64,000 nucleotides of DNA from Flavobacterium sp. JAS. GTDB taxonomy: Bacteria > Bacteroidota > Bacteroidia > Flavobacteriales > Flavobacteriaceae. A model generated the notes under the pieces. That model saw nothing but the letters and a program-made list of their open reading frames with translations. It made no database searches and was not told the DNA's origin. Both the position numbers and the translations under genes were made by a program. The DNA lies in contig NZ_JAJMOX010000009.1 of NCBI RefSeq assembly GCF_020991455.1, positions 124,001 through 188,000 on the forward strand, in the 5' to 3' direction. This document shows, piece by piece, positions 34,979-43,530 of this stretch (its first letter is position 1; every line of letters begins with the position of its first letter).

Positions 34979-36427
34979 ATGACTATGAAATCAAAAATTA
35001 AAGAAGTACTTGGACATGGACTTGTCTATGGTTTAACATCTTCTTTGCAGAATATACTCGGATTTGTATTATTACCTATACTGACTGTCTACTATACTCC
35101 AGCTGAGTTTGGGGTTTATAGTATAATTTTGCTATCCAGCTCATTAGCGAGTGCTATTTTTTATTTTGGAGCTTCAACTGCTTTAGGCCGATTTTACTTT
35201 GATGAAGATTCAGATAATTATAGACAAGAAATTGTTTCTACGGCATTGTTTATTACAATGGGAGGAGCAGTACTTTTAGTACTATTATCTTTTTTATTTG
35301 GAGAATATTTATCTATTGTACTTTTCAAATCAAGTGTTTATAGAATACCACTAATCCTGGCTTTCTCTGGAGCTTCGTTTGGATTTTTGTTAAATACAAT
35401 GACACTATTATTGAGATATGAAAAACGTTCTGTTTTATTTATGAGTGTGACATTGTCAGGAGTAGTCTTAAATTTTATTACAACTTATACATTACTTACC
35501 GTATACAATTATGGAATTTTAGCACCTCTTTGGGGCTCATTTTTCAGTATGGGATTATGTTTTGTTTTTTTATTTATAATTAATTTTTCAAATTTAACTC
35601 TTAGAATAAATCGTTCATACTATAAGAAAATATTATTTTTTGGAATACAATTTAGTATAAGTGGTCTTTTGTTTTATTTACTAGATTATGCAGATCGTCT
35701 AATTATTAAACAGTTATTGCCAATGGCAGATGTTGGAATATATTCTTTGGGCTGTCGAATAGCTGCGGTAATTAATGTAATTTTAATTTTGCCTTTTAGC
35801 CTCATCTGGGCACCTATTCGTATGGAGCAAGCTTCAAGTCAAAATAATCAAGAATTTACATCAAAGATATTTTCTTATTTAGCATTAACTGGTTTTGTAT
35901 TAGTAACATTTGCTATGTTATTTGGCGGAGACTTAATGTCGTTAATTTTTAAGAATAATCAATACACTGGATATACGAGAGTATTTCCTCTAATCATGCT
36001 GTCTTTATTATTTTATGGTTTTCAAAACATACTTGATTTTGGAATTTATTTGCATAAAAAAGTGCATTTCTATATTATAATTTCTTTAGTTGGAATTGTT
36101 TTCAATGTTGCAATGAACTACTGGTTGATACCTTATTTTGGATATATGGGATCTGCTTATATTACTTTTTTGACATATTTTATTACAACAAGTCTAATTT
36201 ATTTTATTTCTTCAAAATATTATACATTACGACTTGAGTGGAAAAGAGTATTGATTCCATTTATAGTGCTCATATGCCTATATTATTTTCTCAATTTTAC
36301 TGAAATTTTTAATTGGCATAATTTGCTGCTAAGAATTTTTATTACCATTATATTATTATTAGGTATTATTTTCTGTTGGCTAGATGATAAGGAACAAAAG
36401 ATAATACGAACATTTCTCAATTTTTAA
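34979..36427 (+). CDS. wzx: Polysaccharide repeat-unit flippase (Wzx-type)
   Basis: The 482-residue protein is very hydrophobic, with 12-14 predicted spans, and belongs to the MATE/MOP (polysaccharide_synt) superfamily. The N-terminus GLVYGLTSSLQNILGFVLLP and PAEFGVYSIILLSSSLAS are typical of flippases that move lipid-linked repeat units across the inner membrane. It follows fdtB by 5 bp. An alternative ATG lies two codons downstream of the chosen start. The Wzy partner is at 45959. Confidence 0.88.
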   Translation: MTMKSKIKEVLGHGLVYGLTSSLQNILGFVLLPILTVYYTPAEFGVYSIILLSSSLASAIFYFGASTALGRFYFDEDSDNYRQEIVSTALFITMGGAVLLVLLSFLFGEYLSIVLFKSSVYRIPLILAFSGASFGFLLNTMTLLLRYEKRSVLFMSVTLSGVVLNFITTYTLLTVYNYGILAPLWGSFFSMGLCFVFLFIINFSNLTLRINRSYYKKILFFGIQFSISGLLFYLLDYADRLIIKQLLPMADVGIYSLGCRIAAVINVILILPFSLIWAPIRMEQASSQNNQEFTSKIFSYLALTGFVLVTFAMLFGGDLMSLIFKNNQYTGYTRVFPLIMLSLLFYGFQNILDFGIYLHKKVHFYIIISLVGIVFNVAMNYWLIPYFGYMGSAYITFLTYFITTSLIYFISSKYYTLRLEWKRVLIPFIVLICLYYFLNFTEIFNWHNLLLRIFITIILLLGIIFCWLDDKEQKIIRTFLNF

Positions 36428-36449
36428 TTTTTCATAAACAATATACAAA

Positions 36450-37985
36450 ATGAAAATACTTGACTGTACTTTAAGAGACGGAGGTTATTATACAAATTGG
36501 AATTTTGATAAAAGAATAACAGATCTATATTTCAAATCTTTAAATGATTTGCCCGTTGATTATCTTGAAGTTGGATATAGATGTAGTCCTGGAAACGATT
36601 ATTATGGGGAATATTATTATTGTCCTCCATATGTCCTTGATAGAATTAAGAGTATTTCTAATAAAAAACTAGTAATTATTCTAGATGAAAAAAACATCAA
36701 AAAAGAAGAAGTAAATGAACTTTTAAGACCTTGCGTTGGTGTTATTAGTATGATACGTTTTGCAATTGATCCTAAAAATTTTAAGCGAGCATTAATTTTA
36801 GCTGAAGAAGTAAAAAAAATGGGGTTTGAAGTTGGTTTTAATGTGATGTATATGTCAACATGGAAAGACGAATCAGATTTTTTAGAATCAATTAAATACG
36901 TTGAAGGAATTACTGATTATTTTTATATGGTAGATTCTTTTGGAGGAGTTTTTCCTAAAGATGTAAAAGATACTATTGATATTGTACGATCAAAAACAAA
37001 TGTGCCATTAGGTTTTCATGGTCATAATAACTTAGAATTAGCATTAGTAAATTCATTGACAGCACTTGAAAATGGAGTTGAAATTATTGATGCTACCATA
37101 ACGGGTATGGGTAGAGGAGCTGGTAATTTAAAAACGGAATTATTATTAACGGTTTTAAATAGTACCAAGGGATTAGAGGTTGATTTTAATGCCTTAAGTC
37201 AAATATCTGGTGCATTTGAATTACTTCAAAAAGAGTTTGAATGGGGAACAAATATTCCTTATATGGTTTCAGGTGCAAATTCATTACCGCAAAAAGAAGT
37301 TATGGAATGGGTAAGCAAGAGATATTATTCGTATAATAGTATAATAAGAGCTTTACATAATAAAAAGGAAGGAGTCAAGGATAACTTAAAATTTGATATA
37401 CTTAAACATGAAAACTCTTCAAAAGAAGTATTAATAATTGGTGGAGGTGAATCTGTTATAGCTCATATAAAAGCACTAATTGTTTATTTAGAAGCAAATC
37501 CGGAAATTACGATTATTCATGCTAGTTCAAAAAATGCAAAACCTTTTATTAATTTGAAAAATGAACAGATCTTTTGTTTAGTTGGAAATGAAGGACATAG
37601 ACTTGAAGATGTGTTTTCTGAGTATGTAGATTTTAAAGGATTATGTGTGTTACCTCCATATCCTAGAGAGATGGGTACTTATGTTCCTGTTTCAGTCGAA
37701 AGTAGAACTTATGAACTGGAGAATGTGAGTTTTTCAAATTTAAAGGTTTATTCGCATACATCTTTAGCTATACAAACAGCTTTAAATCTTGGAGTAGATA
37801 ATATATTGATAACCGGATATGATGGATATTCAGGAGATAAAATTGCGGAAAAAGAACAAGAATTGTTTATCGAGAACGAAGGTTTATTTCAAGATGGAAT
37901 TGCTAAAGGAGTTGATTTCTATTCTTTAACACCAAGTAAATACAAATCTTTAAAAGCCAAGTCAGTTTATGGCTTATTAATATAA
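36450..37985 (+). CDS. DRE-TIM aldolase fused to an unidentified C-terminal domain
   Basis: The 511-residue protein has an N-terminal DRE-TIM barrel of the HMG-CoA-lyase/4-hydroxy-2-oxovalerate-aldolase superfamily. LDCTLRDGGYYTNW (residues 4-17) gives the metal-binding Asp and catalytic Arg, and GFHGHNNLELALVNS (His190, His192) completes the metal site. From about residue 325 a different, Rossmann-like domain starts EVLIIGGGESVIAHIKALIV and later reads ILITGYDGYSGDK and DFYSLTPSKYK. I cannot name this domain. The layout is faintly like MptE/DUF115 or GT42-type proteins. Its neighbours, a KdsB-like synthetase and a HAD phosphatase, suggest synthesis of a CMP-activated keto-acid sugar. Confidence 0.7.
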   Translation: MKILDCTLRDGGYYTNWNFDKRITDLYFKSLNDLPVDYLEVGYRCSPGNDYYGEYYYCPPYVLDRIKSISNKKLVIILDEKNIKKEEVNELLRPCVGVISMIRFAIDPKNFKRALILAEEVKKMGFEVGFNVMYMSTWKDESDFLESIKYVEGITDYFYMVDSFGGVFPKDVKDTIDIVRSKTNVPLGFHGHNNLELALVNSLTALENGVEIIDATITGMGRGAGNLKTELLLTVLNSTKGLEVDFNALSQISGAFELLQKEFEWGTNIPYMVSGANSLPQKEVMEWVSKRYYSYNSIIRALHNKKEGVKDNLKFDILKHENSSKEVLIIGGGESVIAHIKALIVYLEANPEITIIHASSKNAKPFINLKNEQIFCLVGNEGHRLEDVFSEYVDFKGLCVLPPYPREMGTYVPVSVESRTYELENVSFSNLKVYSHTSLAIQTALNLGVDNILITGYDGYSGDKIAEKEQELFIENEGLFQDGIAKGVDFYSLTPSKYKSLKAKSVYGLLI

Positions 37986-37991
37986 TTACTT

Positions 37992-38723
37992 ATGCAAGAT
38001 TATTTATTAGTTATACCCGCAAGATATCAATCATCTAGATTGCCAGGAAAACCTTTAATCGATTTGAATGGAAAGAGTATGATTTTACGAACATATGAGA
38101 AATGTCTTGAAGTTGTGCAAAATGAAAAAATTATTGTTGCAACTGATGATGAAAGAATCTATAATCATTGTTTAAGTAATTCAATGAATGTGTTAATGAC
38201 ATCAGATTCTTGTTTAACAGGTACAGATAGAGTGGCAGAGGTGGCAAAGATTATTTCAGCTGAATATTATATTAATGTGCAGGGAGATGAACCATTATTT
38301 AATCCAGCTGATATTTTAAAGGTCATTGATTGTTTAAAGAATAATAAAGGGAAAATAATTAATGGATATTGCTCAATAAACAATAAAGAAGACTTTTTTA
38401 GCACTTCAATTCCAAAAGTAGTTTTTCGACCTGATGGTAGATTACTATATATGTCTAGAAGCCCAATTCCTGGAAATAAAAATAGTGATTTTATTAAAGG
38501 CAATAGACAAGTTTGTGTCTATGCTTTTCCGAAAGATGCTTTAGAAAAATTTAGCTCTCAAGTTAATAAAACTTCGCTGGAGAAAGAGGAGGATATTGAA
38601 ATAATTAGATTTTTAGAATTGGATTATGAAATATTTATGATAGAACTTTCTAATGACTCAATTGCTGTGGACAACCCAGAAGATGTTGAAAAAGTTTTGA
38701 AAAAACTATCCAATGAAAACTAA
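37992..38723 (+). CDS. KdsB-like CMP-sugar synthetase (3-deoxy-ulosonate cytidylyltransferase family)
   Basis: The 243-residue protein shows the KdsB-family motifs VIPARYQSSRLPGKPL (about residues 6-21), ATDDERIYNHC, GTDRVAEVA, YINVQGDEPLF and late VDNPEDVEKV. KdsB activates Kdo with CTP. This copy sits between a DRE-TIM aldolase and a HAD phosphatase, not in a lipid A-core context, so it may activate a different 2-keto-3-deoxy acid. Spacing to the aldolase is 6 bp, and it overlaps the phosphatase by 11 bp. Confidence 0.83.
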   Translation: MQDYLLVIPARYQSSRLPGKPLIDLNGKSMILRTYEKCLEVVQNEKIIVATDDERIYNHCLSNSMNVLMTSDSCLTGTDRVAEVAKIISAEYYINVQGDEPLFNPADILKVIDCLKNNKGKIINGYCSINNKEDFFSTSIPKVVFRPDGRLLYMSRSPIPGNKNSDFIKGNRQVCVYAFPKDALEKFSSQVNKTSLEKEEDIEIIRFLELDYEIFMIELSNDSIAVDNPEDVEKVLKKLSNEN

Positions 38724-39342
38724 ACCTAATCAATACAAAATAATCCTTTGGGATTTTGACGGAGTTATTGTTGAATCTAATAAAGTTAGAGAATTTGGTT
38801 TTAGAAAAGTTTTAGAACAATTTCCTCAATCACAAATTGAAGAGTTGATTAAATTCCATAATTTAAACGGTGGATTGTCTCGATATGTTAAATTTAGATA
38901 TTTTTACGAAGAAATTTGTAAATCTACGATATCAAATGAGCAAGTACAAGATTTAGCTAATTTGTTCTCAGAAATAATGCTGGATAGTCTAGGCTCTAAG
39001 GAATATCTAATAAAAGATGCTTTGAAGTTTATAGAGTCGAATAGTAATGCTATTGAAATGAGTATTGTATCAGGTTCTGATCAGAATGAGTTAAGAATTC
39101 TTTGTTCTAGATTAGAAATTGATAAAAATTTTAAGTTTATATATGGTTCTCCAACCCCTAAAAATAAGTTAGTTGCTGATTTTTTAAATACGACTACTTT
39201 TAAAAATGAAGAGATTTGTTTAATAGGTGATTCTATGAATGATTTTGAAGCAGCATCAATAAATAATATTGATTTTTTCGGATACAATAATCCTGAACTG
39301 AAAAATTTTGGAATTTATATTAATTCGTTTGAACTTATTTAA
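38713..39342 (+). CDS. HAD-family phosphatase
   Basis: The 209-residue protein is a haloacid-dehalogenase-type hydrolase. Motif I is WDFDGVIVES with the nucleophile Asp14 and Asp16, motif II lies in MSIVSGSDQNE, and motif IV is CLIGDSMNDFEAA near residue 172. A helical cap lies between motifs I and II, as in the beta-phosphoglucomutase-like subgroup. In this neighbourhood it could remove phosphate from an ulosonate-phosphate, as KdsC or NeuB-pathway phosphatases do; that role is inference. Confidence 0.78.
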   Translation: MKTKPNQYKIILWDFDGVIVESNKVREFGFRKVLEQFPQSQIEELIKFHNLNGGLSRYVKFRYFYEEICKSTISNEQVQDLANLFSEIMLDSLGSKEYLIKDALKFIESNSNAIEMSIVSGSDQNELRILCSRLEIDKNFKFIYGSPTPKNKLVADFLNTTTFKNEEICLIGDSMNDFEAASINNIDFFGYNNPELKNFGIYINSFELI

Positions 39343-39344
39343 TT

Positions 39345-40382
39345 ATGAAGAAAATAGTTGATGTTTCAGGTTATGGACATTCAGGTAAAACTGCTGTTTC
39401 AGATTTTTTAAAAGATTATGAAAGTGTTTTTTCATTTCCTAGCTATGTAGAGTTTGAATTGTTTAGAGTTCAGGGTGGACTTTTAGACTTATATTTATCC
39501 ATTTATTTTGGATGGAATTTAATAAGGTCGAGAACAAGAATAAATGAATTTAAAAAATTAGTTTTAAGGATAGGCACTGTTCAGAATAAATTTAAACCTA
39601 GTACTTTGTGGAATGCTTCAGGGCATGGATACAATCAGTTTTTTAATCATAAGTTTATTTCCATATCGGAAGAGTTTATAGAGGAACTGAGTAAAGTTCG
39701 TCAAGAGTCTTTTTGGCCCTATGATAGTTTAAGTGATAATAAGGCTAAATTATTTTTTGATAAAATTTGGAGTAAATTGTCAGGAAAACTTTCATTGAAA
39801 ACTATTTATTATACAGATAGAAACCACTTTACTAATTTGACATCAAGTTATATTCACAAGTTATTTTCTGAAGTTGGAGATTCAAATCAAACACACGTTG
39901 TTTTAAATAATACTTTTGAGCCCTACAATCCTTCTATGTCTCTTGAGATGGTTGAGAACTCTTTTTCAATTGTTGTGGATAGAGATCCGAGAGATATTTT
40001 TTCTAGTTTAATTAATGCTAAAGATATATTTGTTCCGAGTTTTGAGAAGTATAAAAATGCTGAAGAATTAAAGAAACGAATGGTTGGTTTTGATAATATT
40101 GACCAGTTTATTGCAAGATTTAGAATTTTAAAAGACAATATAATTGAAGAACAAAATAATAGAGTATTAAGAATAAGATATGAAGATTTTATTTTAAATC
40201 ATGAAGAAACAGTTGGGCAGATAAAGAATCATATTGGTCTGACAAATTTGTCAAAAAAAGGGAGTAAATCATTTAACATAGAAGATTCTAAAAAAAATGT
40301 TGGAATTTGGAAACAGTATAAAGATTTGCCTGAAATTATTAAGATAGAAAAAGAACTGGCACAATATTGCTATCAACAATAA
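39345..40382 (+). CDS. Sulfotransferase-like P-loop protein
   Basis: A 345-residue soluble protein. VSGYGHSGKTAVSDFL (residues 8-23) is a P-loop in the position of a 5'-phosphosulfate-binding loop. FSIVVDRDPRDIFSSLI (near residue 205) matches the RDPRD-type 3'-phosphate-binding motif of PAPS-dependent sulfotransferases. RIRYEDFILNHEETVGQIK and a final WKQY region are also sulfotransferase-like. It could sulfate the polysaccharide or its precursor. A kinase-type P-loop activity is the main alternative. It starts 3 bp after the phosphatase gene. Confidence 0.62.
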   Translation: MKKIVDVSGYGHSGKTAVSDFLKDYESVFSFPSYVEFELFRVQGGLLDLYLSIYFGWNLIRSRTRINEFKKLVLRIGTVQNKFKPSTLWNASGHGYNQFFNHKFISISEEFIEELSKVRQESFWPYDSLSDNKAKLFFDKIWSKLSGKLSLKTIYYTDRNHFTNLTSSYIHKLFSEVGDSNQTHVVLNNTFEPYNPSMSLEMVENSFSIVVDRDPRDIFSSLINAKDIFVPSFEKYKNAEELKKRMVGFDNIDQFIARFRILKDNIIEEQNNRVLRIRYEDFILNHEETVGQIKNHIGLTNLSKKGSKSFNIEDSKKNVGIWKQYKDLPEIIKIEKELAQYCYQQ

Positions 40383-40392
40383 TTTTAATATA

Positions 40393-41640
40393 ATGCTTAA
40401 TTCTTTATGTTTTTTCTTTCCTTATCATGAGGATTCCGGAGTACCGGTTTTATTTTATCGATTGGCTAATTTAATAGCTCAATCAATACCAGATATCGAA
40501 ATTAGTGTAATTGACTATGAAAATGGAGCAATGGCACGTAACATGATTTCACTGCCAAATCTCAAATTGATTGTTTTTAATGATAATGCTGAGGTTTCTC
40601 CTCCGGCAGGAAGTATTCTTATAATGCAAAGTTTTGTGCCTTATTATTGGCCAAAAGAGCTTAAAATGATTGGTGATCAAAAAATCTTTTTTTGGAATCT
40701 GCATCCACAAAATCTAATCCCATCGTTATTACCGGTTCCGTTTTTGCGAAAATTACCAATTAACAACTTTGGTGTTTATAAATTTGTTTCTATTTTTTAC
40801 AATAAACTTTTTCAGAATCTAACGAAGTATCTTAAACTACTATTAGAGACTGATTCGATTTGTTTTATGGATAAAACAAATTTAGATTTTACAGCTAAAT
40901 ATTTGTTTTCAAATATAGAGAAGAAAGAGTATTTACCCGTGCCTGCTAGCCCTACAGAGATTAATAATCTCAAAATTTTCTCAAAGGAAGAGATTCATAT
41001 CGGTTGGGTTGGAAGACTATGTGATTTTAAAAGTTACATTTTGGTTTATACCATTAATAAATTATCTGAAATATCCAGTCAATTTAATAATACACAATTT
41101 GTTTATCATATAGTTGGAGATGGTCCGTTTTTAAATTATATAAAAGAAAATATAAAAGTTTGCGATAAAGTTTCAGTAGTTTTTCATGGATCTTTACCTC
41201 ATGATAAATTAGATTATTTTATTAATGATAAATTTGATATAGTAACGGCCATGGGCACATCTGCCTTAGAGGGAGCTAAATTAGGGAAACCAACAATTTT
41301 GCTTGACTTTACTTTTAAAAAGATTAAAAAGGATTATGTTTTTAGGGAAATTTATAATACTGTTGGTTTTGATTTAGCTCATTTAATAACAAACAAAGAT
41401 TATAAAAAAGGCAATGATTCGTTATTAAATATATTAAATAATATTATTTTAAATTATCCGGAAAGTTCGCAAAAAGCAAAGGAATATTTTACAGATAATC
41501 ATAATATTGAGAGTGTCAAAAATCTATTTGTAGAAAAAACCATGCAAACTAAATTAGTTTTTTCAATGATAGATTCTTCAATTATGGAAAAAGGAAGATT
41601 ATTAAAAATTTATAATAGAATAAGAAAATTAACGGCATGA
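40393..41640 (+). CDS. GT-B glycosyltransferase (GT4-like)
   Basis: The 415-residue protein begins MLNSLCFFFPYHEDSGVPVL, with the early Gly-rich acceptor-domain loop. It has a GT4-like C-terminal half: HIGWVGRLCDFKSYILVYTI, then YHIVGDGPFLNYI and ALEGAKLGKPTILLDF, which supply the nucleotide-sugar site. It probably adds one sugar to the repeat unit, but donor and acceptor cannot be deduced. Its stop overlaps the next gene by 4 bp. Confidence 0.78.
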   Translation: MLNSLCFFFPYHEDSGVPVLFYRLANLIAQSIPDIEISVIDYENGAMARNMISLPNLKLIVFNDNAEVSPPAGSILIMQSFVPYYWPKELKMIGDQKIFFWNLHPQNLIPSLLPVPFLRKLPINNFGVYKFVSIFYNKLFQNLTKYLKLLLETDSICFMDKTNLDFTAKYLFSNIEKKEYLPVPASPTEINNLKIFSKEEIHIGWVGRLCDFKSYILVYTINKLSEISSQFNNTQFVYHIVGDGPFLNYIKENIKVCDKVSVVFHGSLPHDKLDYFINDKFDIVTAMGTSALEGAKLGKPTILLDFTFKKIKKDYVFREIYNTVGFDLAHLITNKDYKKGNDSLLNILNNIILNYPESSQKAKEYFTDNHNIESVKNLFVEKTMQTKLVFSMIDSSIMEKGRLLKIYNRIRKLTA

Positions 41641-42755
41641 TAAGACTTTCAAAATCAATTATTGGCGAAAAAGAAGCCAATGAAGTAAAGAGGATATTAT
41701 TGGATGATGGTTATTTGGGCATGGGAGCCGAGGTTGGTAAGTTTGAATCTGATATTGCAGATTATTTAGGAGTATCTTTTGATAATGTGGTTTGTGTTAA
41801 TACTGGTACTTCTGCTCTTCATCTTGCTGTAGAAGCAGTTGTAGAAAAAGACTTTGAAGTGTTAGTTCCATCATTTACATTTTTATCATCTTATCAAGCA
41901 ATTAGTGCTGCTGGTGCAATTCCTGTTTCCTGTGATGTACATGAAGATACCTTATCTATAGATCTGGAAGACGCAGAAAAAAGAATCACCCATAAAAGTA
42001 AAGCTATAATGGTTGTACATTATGCAAGTAATGTCGCAAACATTGACAAGGTTTACGAATTTGCTAAAAAACACAATCTTAGAGTAATTGAAGATGCCGC
42101 GCATGCATTTGGCTGTACTCATAAAAATAAGAAGATTGGATCTTTTGGAGATATAGTTTGTTTTTCTTTCGACGGTATAAAAAATATTACTTCAGGAGAA
42201 GGAGGTGCAATAGTAACAAATGATGCTCACGTATTGTCAATTGTTAAAGATGCTCGCTTATTGGCCATTGAAAAAGATTCTGATAAAAGATATAATGGAC
42301 AAAGAAGTTGGGATTTTGATGTAAAAAGACAGGGATATCGTTATCATATGAGTAATATATTTGCTGCAATTGGAAGAGTTCAATTAAGTAGGTTAGATAG
42401 TGAATTTGGCCCAAAAAGGATTGAATTATTAAAATTATACCAAGTATTACTTGGTTCGAATCAAAATGTTGTCTTTCAAAAGCATGAACAAGACGCATAT
42501 ATTATTCCTCATATTGTTTCTGTACGAATATTAAACAATCAAAGAGATGGACTTAAAGATGAATTAGAGAAAGAAAAAATTCCAACAGGAATTCATTATA
42601 AACCAAATCATTTATTAACTTATTACAAAACTGATTATAATTTACCAGTTACTGAAAAAGTTTATAAAGAGATAATAACATTACCATTGCATCCTGAAAT
42701 TAGCACATCAGATGTAGAAAACATTTGTAAAATTATAAATAACTATCTAAACTAA
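41637..42755 (+). CDS. DegT-family sugar aminotransferase, next to the CDP-sugar genes
   Basis: The 372-residue PLP enzyme has VCVNTGTSALHLAVEAVV, VLVPSFTFLSSYQAISAAGA, VIEDAAHAFGCTH and the Schiff-base Lys182 in SFDGIKNITSGEGGA. The intact lysine separates it from RfbH-type CDP-sugar 3-dehydrases, which carry His there. It is joined to rfbF by a 1-bp overlap, so it may aminate a CDP-4-keto-6-deoxy sugar, an uncommon route. A dTDP- or UDP-linked substrate is also possible. Confidence 0.8.
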   Translation: MIRLSKSIIGEKEANEVKRILLDDGYLGMGAEVGKFESDIADYLGVSFDNVVCVNTGTSALHLAVEAVVEKDFEVLVPSFTFLSSYQAISAAGAIPVSCDVHEDTLSIDLEDAEKRITHKSKAIMVVHYASNVANIDKVYEFAKKHNLRVIEDAAHAFGCTHKNKKIGSFGDIVCFSFDGIKNITSGEGGAIVTNDAHVLSIVKDARLLAIEKDSDKRYNGQRSWDFDVKRQGYRYHMSNIFAAIGRVQLSRLDSEFGPKRIELLKLYQVLLGSNQNVVFQKHEQDAYIIPHIVSVRILNNQRDGLKDELEKEKIPTGIHYKPNHLLTYYKTDYNLPVTEKVYKEIITLPLHPEISTSDVENICKIINNYLN

Positions 42756-43528
42756 TGAAAACAGTTCTATTAGCAGGAGGATTAGGTACACGCTTAAGTG
42801 AGGAAACTTCTTTGAAACCAAAACCAATGGTTGAAATTGGTGGTATGCCAATATTGTGGCATATAATGAAAATTTATGCAACTTATGGCTATAATGATTT
42901 TGCAGTTGCACTAGGTTACAAGGGAGACGTAATTAAAGAATTTTTCTTAAATTATAAATTGCATAAAAGTGATATGATTGTAAACTTGCGTTCTGGCGAC
43001 GTTAAATTTGAAAATGATTTATCTGAAGACTGGACTATTGGTTTGCATGAGACCGGAGCAAATAGTATGACGGGTGGACGTTTGTTTAATTTAAAAAAGA
43101 TATTTAAACCTGGCGAAACATTCATGTTAACATACGGAGATGGAGTAGCGGATATAGATGTTGAAAAATTAGTAAACTTTCACAAGAGTCATGGTAAAAT
43201 AGCTACTTTAACAGCCGTTAGACCATCAGCTAGGTTTGGTTCAATAATGATGGAAGATGATGGACATATTCTTGAATTTAAAGAAAAACCACAAACCGGA
43301 GAAGGTTGGATAAATGGAGGTTATTTTGTTTTTGATTATAAAATTTTTGATTATCTAACAGATGACTCAACAATTTTAGAAAGAGAACCACTCGAAAATT
43401 TAGCAAAAGATAATCAGTTAGTAGCGTACAAACATGATGGCTTTTGGCAATGTATGGATACAATTAGAGATAGAGATAATTTAAATGAAATATGGGCGCA
43501 AGAAAATGCACCTTGGAAAAAATGGTAG
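42755..43528 (+). CDS. rfbF: Glucose-1-phosphate cytidylyltransferase
   Basis: RfbF makes CDP-glucose from CTP and glucose-1-phosphate, the first step to CDP-6-deoxy and CDP-dideoxy sugars. The 257-residue protein has AGGLGTRLSEETSLKPKPMV (residues 6-25), YGDGVADIDVEKL and GGYFVFDYKIFDYL, close to characterised RfbF/AscA enzymes. It is followed by rfbG, which starts at its stop codon. Confidence 0.95.
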   Translation: MKTVLLAGGLGTRLSEETSLKPKPMVEIGGMPILWHIMKIYATYGYNDFAVALGYKGDVIKEFFLNYKLHKSDMIVNLRSGDVKFENDLSEDWTIGLHETGANSMTGGRLFNLKKIFKPGETFMLTYGDGVADIDVEKLVNFHKSHGKIATLTAVRPSARFGSIMMEDDGHILEFKEKPQTGEGWINGGYFVFDYKIFDYLTDDSTILEREPLENLAKDNQLVAYKHDGFWQCMDTIRDRDNLNEIWAQENAPWKKW

Positions 43529-43530
43529 GT

